A stretch of DNA of 64,000 nt from Cyathus striatus. Taxonomy: Eukaryota > Basidiomycota > Agaricomycetes > Agaricales > Nidulariaceae. The stretch is taken from contig JAOVFP010000001.1 of NCBI GenBank assembly GCA_025738555.1, positions 2,418,001 to 2,482,000 of the forward strand, in the 5' to 3' direction. Both the position numbers and the translations under genes were made by a program. The notes under the pieces were generated by a model. It was not told the origin of the DNA, made no database searches, and saw nothing but the letters and a program-made list of their open reading frames with translations. Positions 35,401 through 46,329 of this stretch are shown here, one piece after another. Numbering within the stretch: position 1 is the first letter of the stretch; each line of letters starts with the position of its first letter.

Positions 35401-37474
35401 ATTAATCATTTATTCAATGAAGATGAAATATCTATTGCCAATATAGAAACTGATGCAGTATACTTTAATATGCTAGGTGAAAAACTAGATATGTTTGCCA
35501 AGTTTCTCAATCTGGATCCAGTTAGAAATGGGGATAGTCTTAATCCAGTTTCAACTGCTAATATTGAGCCTGTATTTGCTATTTGTCCAGCACGTGTACA
35601 ATGTTCAGCAGGAGACTGTAATAATGCAGCACTTCATCAAGATACTTGTGAAAGAGACTATCCTTGTGTAACACTTATAAAGGGAATGCACGGATATAAA
35701 AATGCATATATCTTGAAAGGAAAATGTAATAACTGCCAGTCATTTTATTATGCTGACTCCAAGCATGCAAAAATTCAAAATCATAGAGTCAGAAGTTTAG
35801 TAAATGCAGCAAAATTTATGAAAATTGGCCAGAAAGTTTGGGCTGATCAATCTTTCACAAATTCAGTTGTACAGGCAATATACCACTTTCATGCATCTAG
35901 CTCTGCTTTTACTATATTTTGGAATGAATGCTTTATAAGTTCAACAGAAGTACCATTCAAGTTATCTCGCTGTCAAACATGGCAAGCATTTGTGTATGAG
36001 ACTATTTGACAAGTAGCAAGTTCAGAGAATACTACTTTAACTGTACCTTTTGAGCAATATGCAATTAACAAAATAACAAAGTGTGCATTTGATTCACTTG
36101 GTCAAAATGGAATAATTCAGTCTGCTGATGGTCATTCATGCAGTGAATGTACACATGAATATAAAGCTACTGCTGATGTATTAACTGAAGATGATCCAGC
36201 AGCTATAATTGGAATTGATGAAAATCATGCTGTTCCAAATCTAATGGGAGAAGGTGCAGATTTGGCTAGACAGGATGCCATTGAAGCTGGACAGAATGCA
36301 CACAATGCCCATTAAGTACAATATGAATCTGAGCATGAAATGGATATTGATAGTAATTTTAATAGTAGTTCAAGTGAATTTGATTCTCCTAGTTTAAGGT
36401 CTGAACCAACTTCCAATGAATCTGAGAATATAGCTATTACAAATATGATTGTTATAGATGGAATTATTATGGGACCCAGACATTGTGCATTTGAAGACTG
36501 TGACCAAAAACTAGAAAATGAAGCAAATGGGGTATTTTGCACAGAACACAGAATATTACATGGGCATTTATGCCATATTGCAGATTGTGATAATTATAAA
36601 GAACCCAATACTAAGACTTGTATTGAGCATGACAATAGATGGCGCAGTCATTTAATCAGATTTGGGCATCAATCTTTATTAGGTATTAGGAGAATTCTTC
36701 ATAGAACTGATAATGAAAGATTGGATTGGCTTCCCCCAGTTAATTGCCAAGTAGCCCCAGCTCATGACAATCCTCCTGCAGCTAATATACATTGCAACAA
36801 ATGAGAAAACTATTTTGTGGCACCAAGATATTATTGTGTAGAAACTATTTGTGCTCCATGTGGTATTGTTAAAGCATGGACTAAATTTACTAAATCTGAA
36901 GGCCCAGTTCAAATTTTGGATTTTCTTAATAAAGTATATCCTACTGAGGAATCCAGACCAAGCTATTGTAGTTTTACAAGCAGCTATTTTAAATGGAGCA
37001 TGGGAAATATGGAGTCGTACATCTAGATTGATTGTAGACTCTTACCACTATATCAATCATCACACAACCAATTACATTTGCAGGAAATGGTGTAACCCTG
37101 CACCTTTGAATGGTTCTGCACCAAATCTGGTAGTAGTAGAATATGATATAAATGGTAGACCCCATTATAAGAGGGCATTTAATACACAAGTAAATTCTTT
37201 TATTGCTGATTTATATTAACAATTAATAGTTTAATAGGCATGTGAACAACTCAATGCTTGGCTAGGAGGATATCAAAGTATTCTTAATAGAATGACTGTG
37301 GCAAATTTTGATTGGACCATTCATGCCCTACTATTTATTCATACTCAGAAAGTTATTCAAAATCAGCTTAATAAAGCTTCAAATAATCCTGAGGAAGAGG
37401 AAGAGGAGCATGCTGGTGATGAGTATGATAGGGAGGAAGTGGAAGAAGATATACCTGATGATCAGATAGTGTAA
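32457..37474 (+). pseudogene. KDZ-associated CxC5/CxC6 gene (V1 copy), catalytically deleted
   Basis: ATG at 32457 (TACCATGC context) opens a basic Ser/Thr-rich N-terminus with AT-hook-like KRGRPASR and KGRGRKG motifs and an acidic Glu/Lys tract. Further exons correspond to those of X1, including a Lys/Glu-rich stretch (34615-34740), a shorter hydrophobic segment (about 35085-35125), CxC5 (35245-36300), CxC6 (36450-36640) and the RNase-H-like core (36820-37474). Defects are a frameshift near 35236, TGA at 36007-36009, TAA near 36313, TGA near 36802, and a small deletion near 36966 removing the ICIDKAC motif with the first catalytic Asp. The second Asp (IVDSYHYINH) and the Glu (ACEQLNAW) remain. 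Intron positions differ from X1: none after the MGP motif, and an extra one inside NTQ^ACEQ (37191-37238). Confidence 0.82.
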
Positions 37475-37589
37475 TATTAAATAGCTCTCATTCTTAGGTT
37501 GATCTGTTTATTTAATTATTGTAATATGAATTTCTTATTGAGAATTTTATAATTAATTGCACAAATAATTTTTGCCATGATAATTCTTG

Positions 37590-38055
37590 GGTAATAGTCA
37601 GATAAGAGTCAGATGAGAGTCAGGTGAGAGACAGATGAGAGTCAGGTGAGAGTTAGGTGAGAGACAAATGAGAGTCAGGTGAGAGTCAGATGAGAGTCAG
37701 GTGAGAGTTAGGTGAGAGACAGATGAGAGTCAGATGAGAGTCAGATGAGAGTCAGGTGAGAGTCAGGTGTGAATCCAAGCTAAGCCCAATACTAATTCAG
37801 GAAGTCTCAACTGACTCTCAACTGACTCTCAACTGACTCTAATGAGACTCTCAGTTGACTCTTGAGACTCAGTTGAGACCTAGTTTAGACTCTCAGCTGA
37901 CTTCTGAGACTTAGTTGAGAGTCAAATGATAGTCAGATGAGAGTCTAACCTGACTTCTGAGACTTAGTTGAGAGTCAGATGAGAGTCAGGTGAGACTATT
38001 GAGACTTAGATGAGAGTCAGGTGAGAGTCAGGTGAGAGTCAGTTGAGACATGTGT
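37590..38055. repeat. V1 right subterminal GAGAGTCAG(A/G)TGA array
   Basis: About 30 units of GAGAGTCAGGTGA/GAGAGTCAGATGA, first direct, then partly inverted (37800-37920 as CTCAACTGACTCTC), then direct again. They lead into the terminus ACATGTGTGGGAGTGACAC. Confidence 0.88.
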
Positions 38056-38072
38056 GGGAGTGACACATACAG

Positions 38073-39629
38073 TCTTGAAGTGTCTGAAAATGTGAATGTC
38101 TTTTCCTCTCAGCTGCCAGCTCTTGTTTGTGTACAATAGATGCATTTTCTTTTGCTATTTCCTGTGCTTTCCACACTGCATGATTTGCTGATGACTCTTC
38201 TCACATATGCTTCAGATCGGCCTTGAGTTGAGCTTCACCTGAGTTTTGAATGAAGTATTGACATATGTCACTAGGGTTATCTGTCTGCTTGCATTTTCCT
38301 AATGATGATGAGACCAGACTCTCTGGTGATGGTACAACTATATTTGTTGATAAATCAAGCAACAGAACATTCACTGGCAATTCTGAAGTGTTGTCAACAT
38401 TAGGTGATGGCAATAATTTCACTGGGAATGCCCAATGAGTATCCATTTCTCTTTCTATTGCATCCTGCCACTAATATAATAACACAAAGACAATCAGATT
38501 GGTGAATGAAATAAATGATATGTATGCACATTATCCATGTGCCACCTTCCTACATTTGTAAACATTCACACCTGCTCTATTATGGCCTCATCCACTGGGA
38601 GAAGAGTAACATCTGGTAATATGAATGCACAAGCAGCATTTAGTGCAAATACCCCACAAGAGAAATTGACATGCTGTTCAGTTATAGGCATGTTGAATAA
38701 CTTGAAGTCAGCACCAGTATGTATCTTCATCCACCATTTCAGTCCATCCACTAATTCAGGATTTCCACCATTAAGCGAGTCACCATAGAATATAGCTTTC
38801 TGATTGCTATTAATTGTGATGGCAATCCAATGCTGGTTGTCAACATTTGCAACACCACAAGCTACCTTGCATATTCCTGAAGCCAGTTCTGACCCAATCC
38901 TCCATTGGTGTCGACAACTTTTATCCATACCAGAGTACACTCCAGAGCTTCGATCCTGATAAAATCATAGTACCAAGGAGAAGACAAAATCATCTAAAAT
39001 TTCATGTGATGCATCAAGTCCTGATTGTAACAAGTCCACATGCAGGAGTTCAAGTTGTTGTGAATATGGTTGCTATAGAACCATGATTGTGAGAGGTATG
39101 TGGTTAGAGAATCTATAGGGCCACTTGAAAGTCCACTAATATCTCCACTCCATATAATATTGCTTAACATATGCAATGCTTCATTGCATATACTATATCT
39201 GTCTGAAGATCCCCTGGAACCTCTGTGTTTCAAAAGGAATGCTTCAGCACATGACCACTTTCTTTTCAGAACCAAAATATGTGAAGCCTTGTGCCAATAT
39301 GAAATAACCCAAGGAGGATAGCACATTGCAGCAACTATAGGATCTGGGTGATTGAAAAAATGAACTGACAAAGGTATGTTCTTCATCAAACTATGTATGA
39401 TGTTGCTTGAAGGTAAAGGAAGTGACTTTAGCAAATTAATGTCCAATAAATTGTTCTGGATTGGTGAATCTTCACTAATAAATTCCAGGAATCTGTTCTG
39501 AAAGGTCATATTCAAATCTTGAAGTGGAAAATGAAAGTTTAGAAGCTGCTGTATCATTGACTCCATTCTAGGTAACAGTAAGGAGTATATGTTTTGAGGA
39601 ATTTCGAGGTGAAGGGAGTTAGAGGCCAT
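38073..39629 (-). pseudogene. N-terminal half of the Ulp1-DDE gene: Ulp1/C48 protease-like domain
   Basis: The minus-strand gene appears to start at ATG 39629. A first exon of about 210 codons (39629-38994) has no recognised domain. The next exon (about 38940-38566) carries a Ulp1/C48 cysteine protease signature: His in QHWIAITI, Asp in FYGDSLNGG and Cys in NFSCGVFALNAA, in the right order and spacing. After an intron, 38480-38201 continues as a linker with an in-frame TGA near 38200, then a charged, probably helical segment up to the V1 insertion at 38080. The exon boundary near 38950-38994 is unclear. The gene continues at 25575-23449. Ulp1-type domains are known in several eukaryotic transposon proteins; their role there is not settled. 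Confidence 0.75.
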
Positions 39630-39669
39630 GTTTCAATGCAGACTGGCAACAATAACTGCTATATTTATA

Positions 39670-39928
39670 TGAATTTTGAGCCTCAACAATGTGGATTTGA
39701 GTAAGTCATTCTTCTCAAAAGTTTCTATATTAAGCACTGTACCATTGTCCACCCACTGCAGATCTATTGTTAATAGCATCCGTGTACTTATTATTATTAG
39801 AATCTCGAGTCTCAACAATGTGAATTTCAGTAAGTCATTCTTCTCAAAAGTTTCTATATTAAGCACTGTGCCATTGTTCACTTCTTGTAGATCCATTGTT
39901 AATAGCATTCATGTACTTATTATTATTG
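39670..39928. repeat. Tandem duplication of a 129-bp unit
   Basis: Two adjacent copies share CTCAACAATGTG...TAAGTCATTCTTCTCAAAAG and AGATC(T/C)ATTGTTAATAGCAT; the TAAGTCATT landmark is at 39702 and 39831. The block lies upstream of the Ulp1-DDE gene start and may be part of its element. Confidence 0.8.
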
Positions 39929-39942
39929 TTGAATATCTTAAC

Positions 39943-40636
39943 TAGGGCTGGTCATGGATAGATCCAGATGAATCCGGATAATATCCGTCGGATAAAATTA
40001 AATTCGGATAGAGATCGGATGGTATCTGCAGATCTCGGCTCTCATCTGTGCTAACTTGCCTTAGCATAGAGATACAACTTAATTCTAATGTATCTATTGT
40101 AGTTCTTTACCGATTTCCATGATTTTTAGGTCGTTGAAGTCGTAAAATAGCAGGGCTCATATTTACATACCATAAGTACAAAAAATACAACACAAAAATT
40201 CAAAAGAGCTAAAGTTGCAGTATAAGCCTTGAATTGTACTTCACCTATTTGCAATTGAATTGAATTACATAAAAATGTATGTGGCATTTATTAAAGTGAT
40301 AGCCCTGATCACAATGTGTGACTGGTCCCTTTCATGTCACGAATTCCATGAAATTCTGAAAATGACACTTATTTAAACATAGAAATACAATGACTGGTTT
40401 ATTTCTTAGAAAAAGTATGTAAAATAGAAGAATACATTTATTATTATATATATATGATTTTAAAGTGGGGTATAAGCAGATAATAGTCAGTGTGCAAGGG
40501 AATTGGGGTATGCATTGAGCAGATATCTGCAGATTATCTGAATATCTGTGGGAAGATATCCGTATCTGATCTGATGGTACCGAAAACAAATAATATCTGC
40601 AGATATTCGGATACTGGCTATCTGTGACCACCCTTA
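39943..40636 (+). mobile_element. hAT-like miniature element, 8-bp TSD ATCTTAAC
   Basis: Ends are TAGGGCTGGTCATGGATAG and, reverse-complemented, TAAGGGTGGTCACAGATAG. Perfect ATCTTAAC duplications are at 39935-39942 and 40637-40644. The (T/C)AGGG-TGG(T/G)CA end and 8-bp duplication are typical of hAT elements. ATCCGGATA/ATATCTGCAGATA palindromes crowd both ends. No transposase is encoded. Confidence 0.85.
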
Positions 40637-40644
40637 ATCTTAAC

Positions 40645-41616
40645 AATGAACATGGGCATGAACAAATTGTAAGCTTGTCATGCACTAAACTGGGTCTCGA
40701 ACCAAACAATAAATTTAAAAATTCAGTCATGCCCAAAATCAGCAAACAACTGGTTGAGATAGCACAGTATTCTCTCAATCTACCCCTTCCTCATTTGTTG
40801 CTTCTGACAGATGGTATTTTTTATTTGACCATTTTCATTATATGCTAACTAACATCTTTCATTCTTATAGATGCCCAAGAGGATCCCACCTATTTGACAT
40901 CCAAGTATGAAGAAAAGTTAGCAATCTATAAAGTATGTATTTAATTTTTCTCCTTTTTTGAGTTAATGTGTAAATAGTGTAGAAGCTGTGTCATGATACT
41001 AATTGATCAAAGATATCACAAAGGTCATAGACTTGGACCAATATGGAGGTTAGAAACAGTGGACAAAATTATCAAACATAAAAATGAAAAAGTAATTCAT
41101 TTCTATTACTAGTACTTGATACTTACACTCAAATTTGTCATCCAAACTGGAAAGCATACATATTGCTCAGTCAGCTGGGAGCATATTAATTACCCTGTGA
41201 AGTAAGTACTTTTGTTTTATATTCTCCCAGTCCTCAACATCCTATAGGACTTGAAATCATTTTCTTCTGACCTTATACATCATTTTGTTGCAGGCACTTC
41301 TTGACTGTATTATTAGTACTGTATTTAGTTCTTGTATGCATTGGAAATATTCCTTATCATACCCTCATGAAGTTGCTAATATTATGTTATCATCCTTCAT
41401 GGCATGAGTATTGATTTTATAAGATAATAGTAATATCTATCACACTCACAATCAAAACTCATTTATAATAAATGGAGCATGAATATATCCATGTTCACAA
41501 TCATGCCCAAACCAAACCAACTACTGACTAGAATAATAGCTAAGCTCCCAGAAATTTTTAGGGTTTAGAGGACATAAAATCTTTAATGCACAATATTGCT
41601 TAGAGATTAATAAATT
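40645..41616 (+). other. Possible decayed gene fragment, otherwise nothing recognised
   Basis: A plus-strand frame from about 40734 (MPKISKQLVEIAQYSLNLPL) can be joined across a plausible intron (GTATTTT...TTATAG, about 40814-40870) to a DAQEDPTYLTSKYEEKLAI segment. No family is recognised and the reading is lost afterwards. It could equally be chance. Confidence 0.25.
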
Positions 41617-42048
41617 CACTGTAGTTAAAGCCTGTGCTGTGATTCAGTGTGCCATACTTAAGTGTCACTGTAAACTCAGAATTGACCCACTCCCCACTAT
41701 TTTAAAGATAAATCTATTCTATTTTTATATGTTATGTATTCACATATTATAACACTTTAGATATATTAGAGAAATAGATCATTTTGATGACTTTTGCAGC
41801 ATTAGAAATCTATGTTTTTATCCCCACACTCATCAACTGTAAATTCAACCTCATTCAACTGTACTTCTGTTAAGCTTTGAAGATCATCTCTCTAACATAT
41901 ATAAAGTGTTATAATATGTGAATACATAACATATAAAAATAGAATAGATTTATCTTTAAAATAGTGAAAAATGAATCAATTTTGAGTTTACAATGACACT
42001 TAAGTATGGCACACTGAATTACAGTGCAAGCTTTATATAACTATGGTG
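41617..42048. mobile_element. 432-bp foldback MITE with arms of about 170 bp
   Basis: The left arm (CACTGTAGTTAAAGC...) and right arm (reverse complement CACCATAGTTATATAAAGC...) match closely for about 170 bases, including GTGTGCCATACTTAAGTGTC and AAATCTATTCTATTTTTATA. The short loop is unique. Flanks share AATT, but a clear target duplication is not certain. Confidence 0.8.
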
Positions 42049-42430
42049 AATTTGTTAATAGACTCAGATGGAGCATTATAGTACCAAGAAATTGTAATAC
42101 TGCTAAGTAAAAAATAAGTTAAAAAGTCTGCATTTACAACAATCCCAACATTTATTTTGCTAATGACTATGATTCATTCTACCAAATAATGAAGATAAGT
42201 GGTGAAGAAAAGTACTAATAATGGAGGTTGATACACTTAGCCACATGTTTCAACTGACTATCAGAGAGTCAGTTGAGAGTCAGTCAATAGTATCAGAGAG
42301 TAGATTGATAGTAAGATGAGATTTAGTTGAGACTCAGGTGAGAGTCAGTTGATAGTCAGATTATAATTACATACAAAATTAGAATAATCACAAGTCTCAC
42401 CTTACTCTCACCTTACTCTTATTCAATCTA

Positions 42431-43025
42431 CAGTGCAACCAGTCACCTCGCATCACTTGATTTGGCAGGGAACCATCAAAAATTTTAAAACATAAACTAC
42501 TTTTCACCAACACTTCTAATCAACTCCAAACCACATTTAGAGATTATAGATTGATTAGTTCTATCATTGCTGTGAATTACAAGATGATTGGCCAAATTTT
42601 TTTTTTTGGTCCCAGAAAAAATGAAACAACCCTTATTACATAATTATATTTTATACTATATATAGCAATAATATTATGTAATTCGTGAGAATTTTCTAAC
42701 CTTAAGATTCTCTGGCTGATGTTGTCTCCTACATCTGCCTTCCATAAATGATAATTGTTCCTTAGAAACACTGTCTGGGTGGAGAATGTACTATTTTCAA
42801 CATGTTTGATATGCACCTTGGTTAAATCAATTACAAACTTTGTCATAATAGCCCCCAAAATTTTCTGATCCACCTGCTGAAAGTGAAACAGCATGGGAAA
42901 ATTTGAGAAAACGACGTAAATCACATTCTTTTGGTTGGTTTCCTTCTGAAAAAAATATCAAAAAAATCTGCAAAAAAATTCTTTACCTAAAATGTGATGT
43001 ATTGGAGAAGTGCCCAGTTGCACTG
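42431..43025. mobile_element. 595-bp TA-flanked miniature element (Tc1/mariner or pogo-like)
   Basis: Ends are CAGTGCAACCAGTC and, reverse-complemented, CAGTGCAACTGGGC; both flanks are TA (42429-42430 and 43026-43027). V1 shows the uninterrupted ATTCAATCTAGTATCAG. The TA target and CAGTG end are characteristic of Tc1/mariner-pogo elements. A minus-strand open frame (42924-42577) has no recognised domain. Confidence 0.88.
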
Positions 43026-43128
43026 TAGTATCAGATACTAATCTGAGTTGATTGGTACAATTTCACCTGACTATCATCTGACTATCACTTATATTTGTAT
43101 AAGTTGTCAGTGTAAAATAAGACTGTAT

Positions 43129-44608
43129 CCAGTCCATACAGTGATTTTTATACATAATTCCACTGTAATTACAGTGGAATGGTTATGTATAGATCACTGT
43201 AGTTATAGTGGCAGCTTGTTATTATTCAGCATAATGAAAGTTTGTTTCTAAGTGTGCTGATGCTGCATGCCCCCAGAAGCTGATACACATGCATCCTTAG
43301 CAACAGATTACTAATCGCACCCTCTCCCACCCCATGTGCAATATTTCCCAAAGAAATAGATTTAATTTACTGGGTCGGGACCAATTACATTTTTAAGTGC
43401 TTCTATAAACCTTTGTGTTGTTTTAATTGAAATAAAACAAAAAGTAGAATTGGAAATAATAGATAATACCATATTCTATAATTCAGCACACACCCCTGTA
43501 AATGCTCAGTGTACCACTATATTCAAATTGGTGCAAATAGAATTCTGAATCAATGTTTCAGCATCTCTAAACAAAAAAGAATGTTTTTTTTTTTTGCTGT
43601 CAAGGACAAATGAAACCAATGGTATCAACATATATTGATACACCCTACACTACAGCAGAGTCAATTAATGAAGTGAATGAGTAGATATATTATTATCAGT
43701 GTCAAATTAACCTGAGAGCTACCTAGGTAAGTACTCAGCATCTGTTTTACTGAAGTTCCATATACATTAAAGCAATCTGTTGATAAGACTTTCAGGTTTC
43801 ATCAGACTGAAACTCAAAGTAGTCCTATGGGCTCTACAGGTTGCATTATTACCTTTACATAACTCAAATATTATACAATTTGTTGATTTTATCAGACATT
43901 TCATTCCAAGAACAGCTATAAATTGATTGTTTTCATTTTTCTCAAATCTCTGTATGATACAGCATCCAGATTCCGGAGCAGTGGATATTACATATCACAT
44001 GAAGATATCTATCACCAATATCTTTGAACTTTGAAGGTCTTGTCCCAGATATCCCTGGACCCTGATGAAAGGATTCCACCCTGCTGCCCAACAACCCCAC
44101 CCTATTCCAGCTACATTCCCACCCCTCCATATTTCTACATTGCATATACCTTTATAGACAGGAATATAATATTAATTAAATTTAGCATTGTATTTAATGC
44201 TTGTCAGACATGGTACAATCAATTAAGTATGTTAAATCTAAAATAATGAAATTTCAGATTATTGGAAAACATATCTACAAATTGGAAACATACCAACTGT
44301 ACAATTGACACTCTGAGTTTCATAATGTGGGCAAAAACTAATTATGTAGGTCTTATTTAAAACTGTTGGGAAGTTCTAACATGAGGCCTGAGCTTTGAGG
44401 GCACACTCTACTGTGTATAGGTGTACCATGTACAGGTGCTCGTTGCGGTAATGTGTGCAGAATGCCCAGATCTATCAGGTACATGCATCAACATAATGTG
44501 TAGTTTACTGTTACTTATGTAAGTACATACACTGTAACTACAGTCAGGTATACATAATGTTCCCACTGTAATTACAGTGGATTATTATAAAGATCACTCT
44601 ATCTAGTG
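43129..44608. mobile_element. 1,480-bp insertion with ATTCCACTGTAATTACAGTGG near-terminal palindromes
   Basis: Absent from V1 at the same point and flanked by CTGTAT (43123-43128 and 44609-44614). Both ends contain AGTGAT(T/C)TTTATA followed by the palindrome CCACTGTAATTACAGTGG in inverted arrangement. The interior holds no recognised protein, so it is either non-autonomous or too decayed to classify. Confidence 0.65.
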
Positions 44609-44614
44609 CTGTAT

Positions 44615-44690
44615 CTTAGCAGAATTGAACCCTCGATGTGGTCACGTGACCGGCGCTTATTCCGAAAGTGCCAATGGGCCATCAATCATA
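44615..44690 (-). ncRNA. tRNA-like module in V2
   Basis: Nearly identical to the V1 module (GAGGGTTCAATTCTGC box B and CACGTGAC between the boxes). The insertion at 43129-44608 has separated it from its T-rich tract. Confidence 0.5.
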
Positions 44691-44759
44691 AATTGATAAT
44701 GTCATTAAATATTATGTAATGTCATTATTATTAATAAGCACTCAATTAGTCATGTGCAT

Positions 44760-46187
44760 TGTCAGGCATGATTTTTGATTATATATAATGCATGCAAATG
44801 CACTGTATACCACAATTAAAGAAATTGCACTGTCATGTCACATGACTGAATACTTCACACCATCACATGATACAATACACTACTAATCAAATATACCCAA
44901 TACCATACATGAACAAACCAATACCTTACATGAACAAATAACTTTAAATCACCATTAAACATCATACACATATCAATAATTAATCACTTGCACAAACAAT
45001 GCACTAACAAAGGATAATATGACATTCTTTCATTGTGTTATTCATCCATTGTATGAAGACAATGAGAGACTATTTATATACAACTCCATTGTTTTCAATC
45101 CTATTGTTCATAATAAATGAACTGCATTGTACTATTCACCTATTGTTGAAGACAATGAGAAAACTATTTATATACAACTCCATTGTTTTCAATCCTATTG
45201 TTCATAATAAATGAACTACATTGTACTATTCACCTATTGTTGAAGACAATGAGAAAACTATTTATATATCACTCCATTGTTTTCAATCCTATTGTTCATA
45301 ACTAATGAACTACATTGTGCTATTCACCCATTGTTTGAGAACAATGCAAAACTATTTATATATGACACTATTGTTTTCACTGCCATTGTTCACACAATGG
45401 CAGATAGGTATCTATTGTTCACTACTCCATCGTTATATAAATGGACTTCTATTGTTCTTGTCCAGAACAATGCAACTCTTTATTTAGAACAATGCAATTC
45501 ATTACCCATTGTTCTAACATATGCTATTGTTCTCTGCTGACTAACCCTTAAATATCATTGTCCTGTACAGCCTCAGATCTGAAATCTACACTTGCACATT
45601 ACTTGTTTTGGAGAACAATGTAGATTGGTAGAGTGGGAATTGGATTACTAAGCAGGTTGGGAAAAGGTATATAAGGAGGGCAGTTTGGCAGTAGATAGAT
45701 AGCTACCCACCCCCCAGTAGTCTCACCCATTTGTCATTAGTCATCAGTTATTAGTACAGTTTTATCAGCACAGCCAGTACAGTCAGAAATAGTATCAGTA
45801 TCAGCAACAGTAAACAGATCAGTAACAGTCACAGTATTAGTCAGAAGTCACAGTCACAGTCAGAGTAACAGTAACAGAAGCAGAATCAGTCATAGGTCAA
45901 GTCTTAAGCAAGTTAAGCATTGATCTATACAATATACACATTAGATATAACACCAAGTCTATAGTGTGTACTATACCCCTTTCATTATACTTGTCATTAT
46001 ATACAGCCTTTGCTGTATATTATCCTTCATACCAAGTTTCATACAATTTATACAGCTTTTGCTGTACAAGATCACCTATTAAATTTCCAAGAATATCCTT
46101 GCTAAATATTTCCTGACACTCAGGTGTTGTAACATGAACAAAGTCGATTCCTGTTAGCACCTTAGATTAACTTAATCTTAAATGACA
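44760..46187 (+). mobile_element. Probable solo LTR, 1,428 bp, flanked by GCAT
   Basis: It starts TGTCAGGCATG and ends TTAAATGACA, with GCAT on both sides, and V1 lacks it. Internal LTR-like features are a TATATAAGGAGG TATA region near 45670, GTCA/CAGT-rich leader sequence and repeated 60-bp units around ACAATGAGA...CTATTTATATA (45020-45400). No internal retrotransposon genes are present. Confidence 0.65.
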
Positions 46188-46329
46188 GCATATCCATTGA
46201 TTTTTTGGGGGCAACATGGCAATTAATTTTTTATGTTCCCACCTTCCATTTGCTCCCTTGCTCTCATTGTCTATTTGCTCCCTTGCTCCCATTGTCTATT
46301 TGCTCTCTCACTTCCTTTTCCTCTTTCAG

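Larger units (their letters stand above)
25576..38072 (+). mobile_element. V1: 12.5-kb KDZ-type element with 8-bp TSD TCTTGAAG
   Basis: It begins GAGGTCATGACACTTAGCC and ends GGGAGTGACACATACAG, with perfect TCTTGAAG duplications at 25568-25575 and 38073-38080. In order it holds subterminal GAGAGTCAG repeats, a tRNA-like module, an iteron array, a long foldback (about 26085-32060), a KDZ gene (32457-37474) and right subterminal repeats. Two smaller elements are nested in it (29491-29765 and 29800-31228). Its target is a coding exon of the Ulp1-DDE gene, whose frame is restored when the element and one target copy are removed. Confidence 0.93.

Noticed and set aside
25576..38072. Starship-like or virus-derived giant element
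   Set aside because: No tyrosine recombinase, capsid, polymerase or cargo genes are seen; the only recognisable gene is the KDZ-type one.
42577..42924. Transposase fragment in the TA-flanked miniature element
   Set aside because: The frame lacks any DDE or HTH motif I can recognise.
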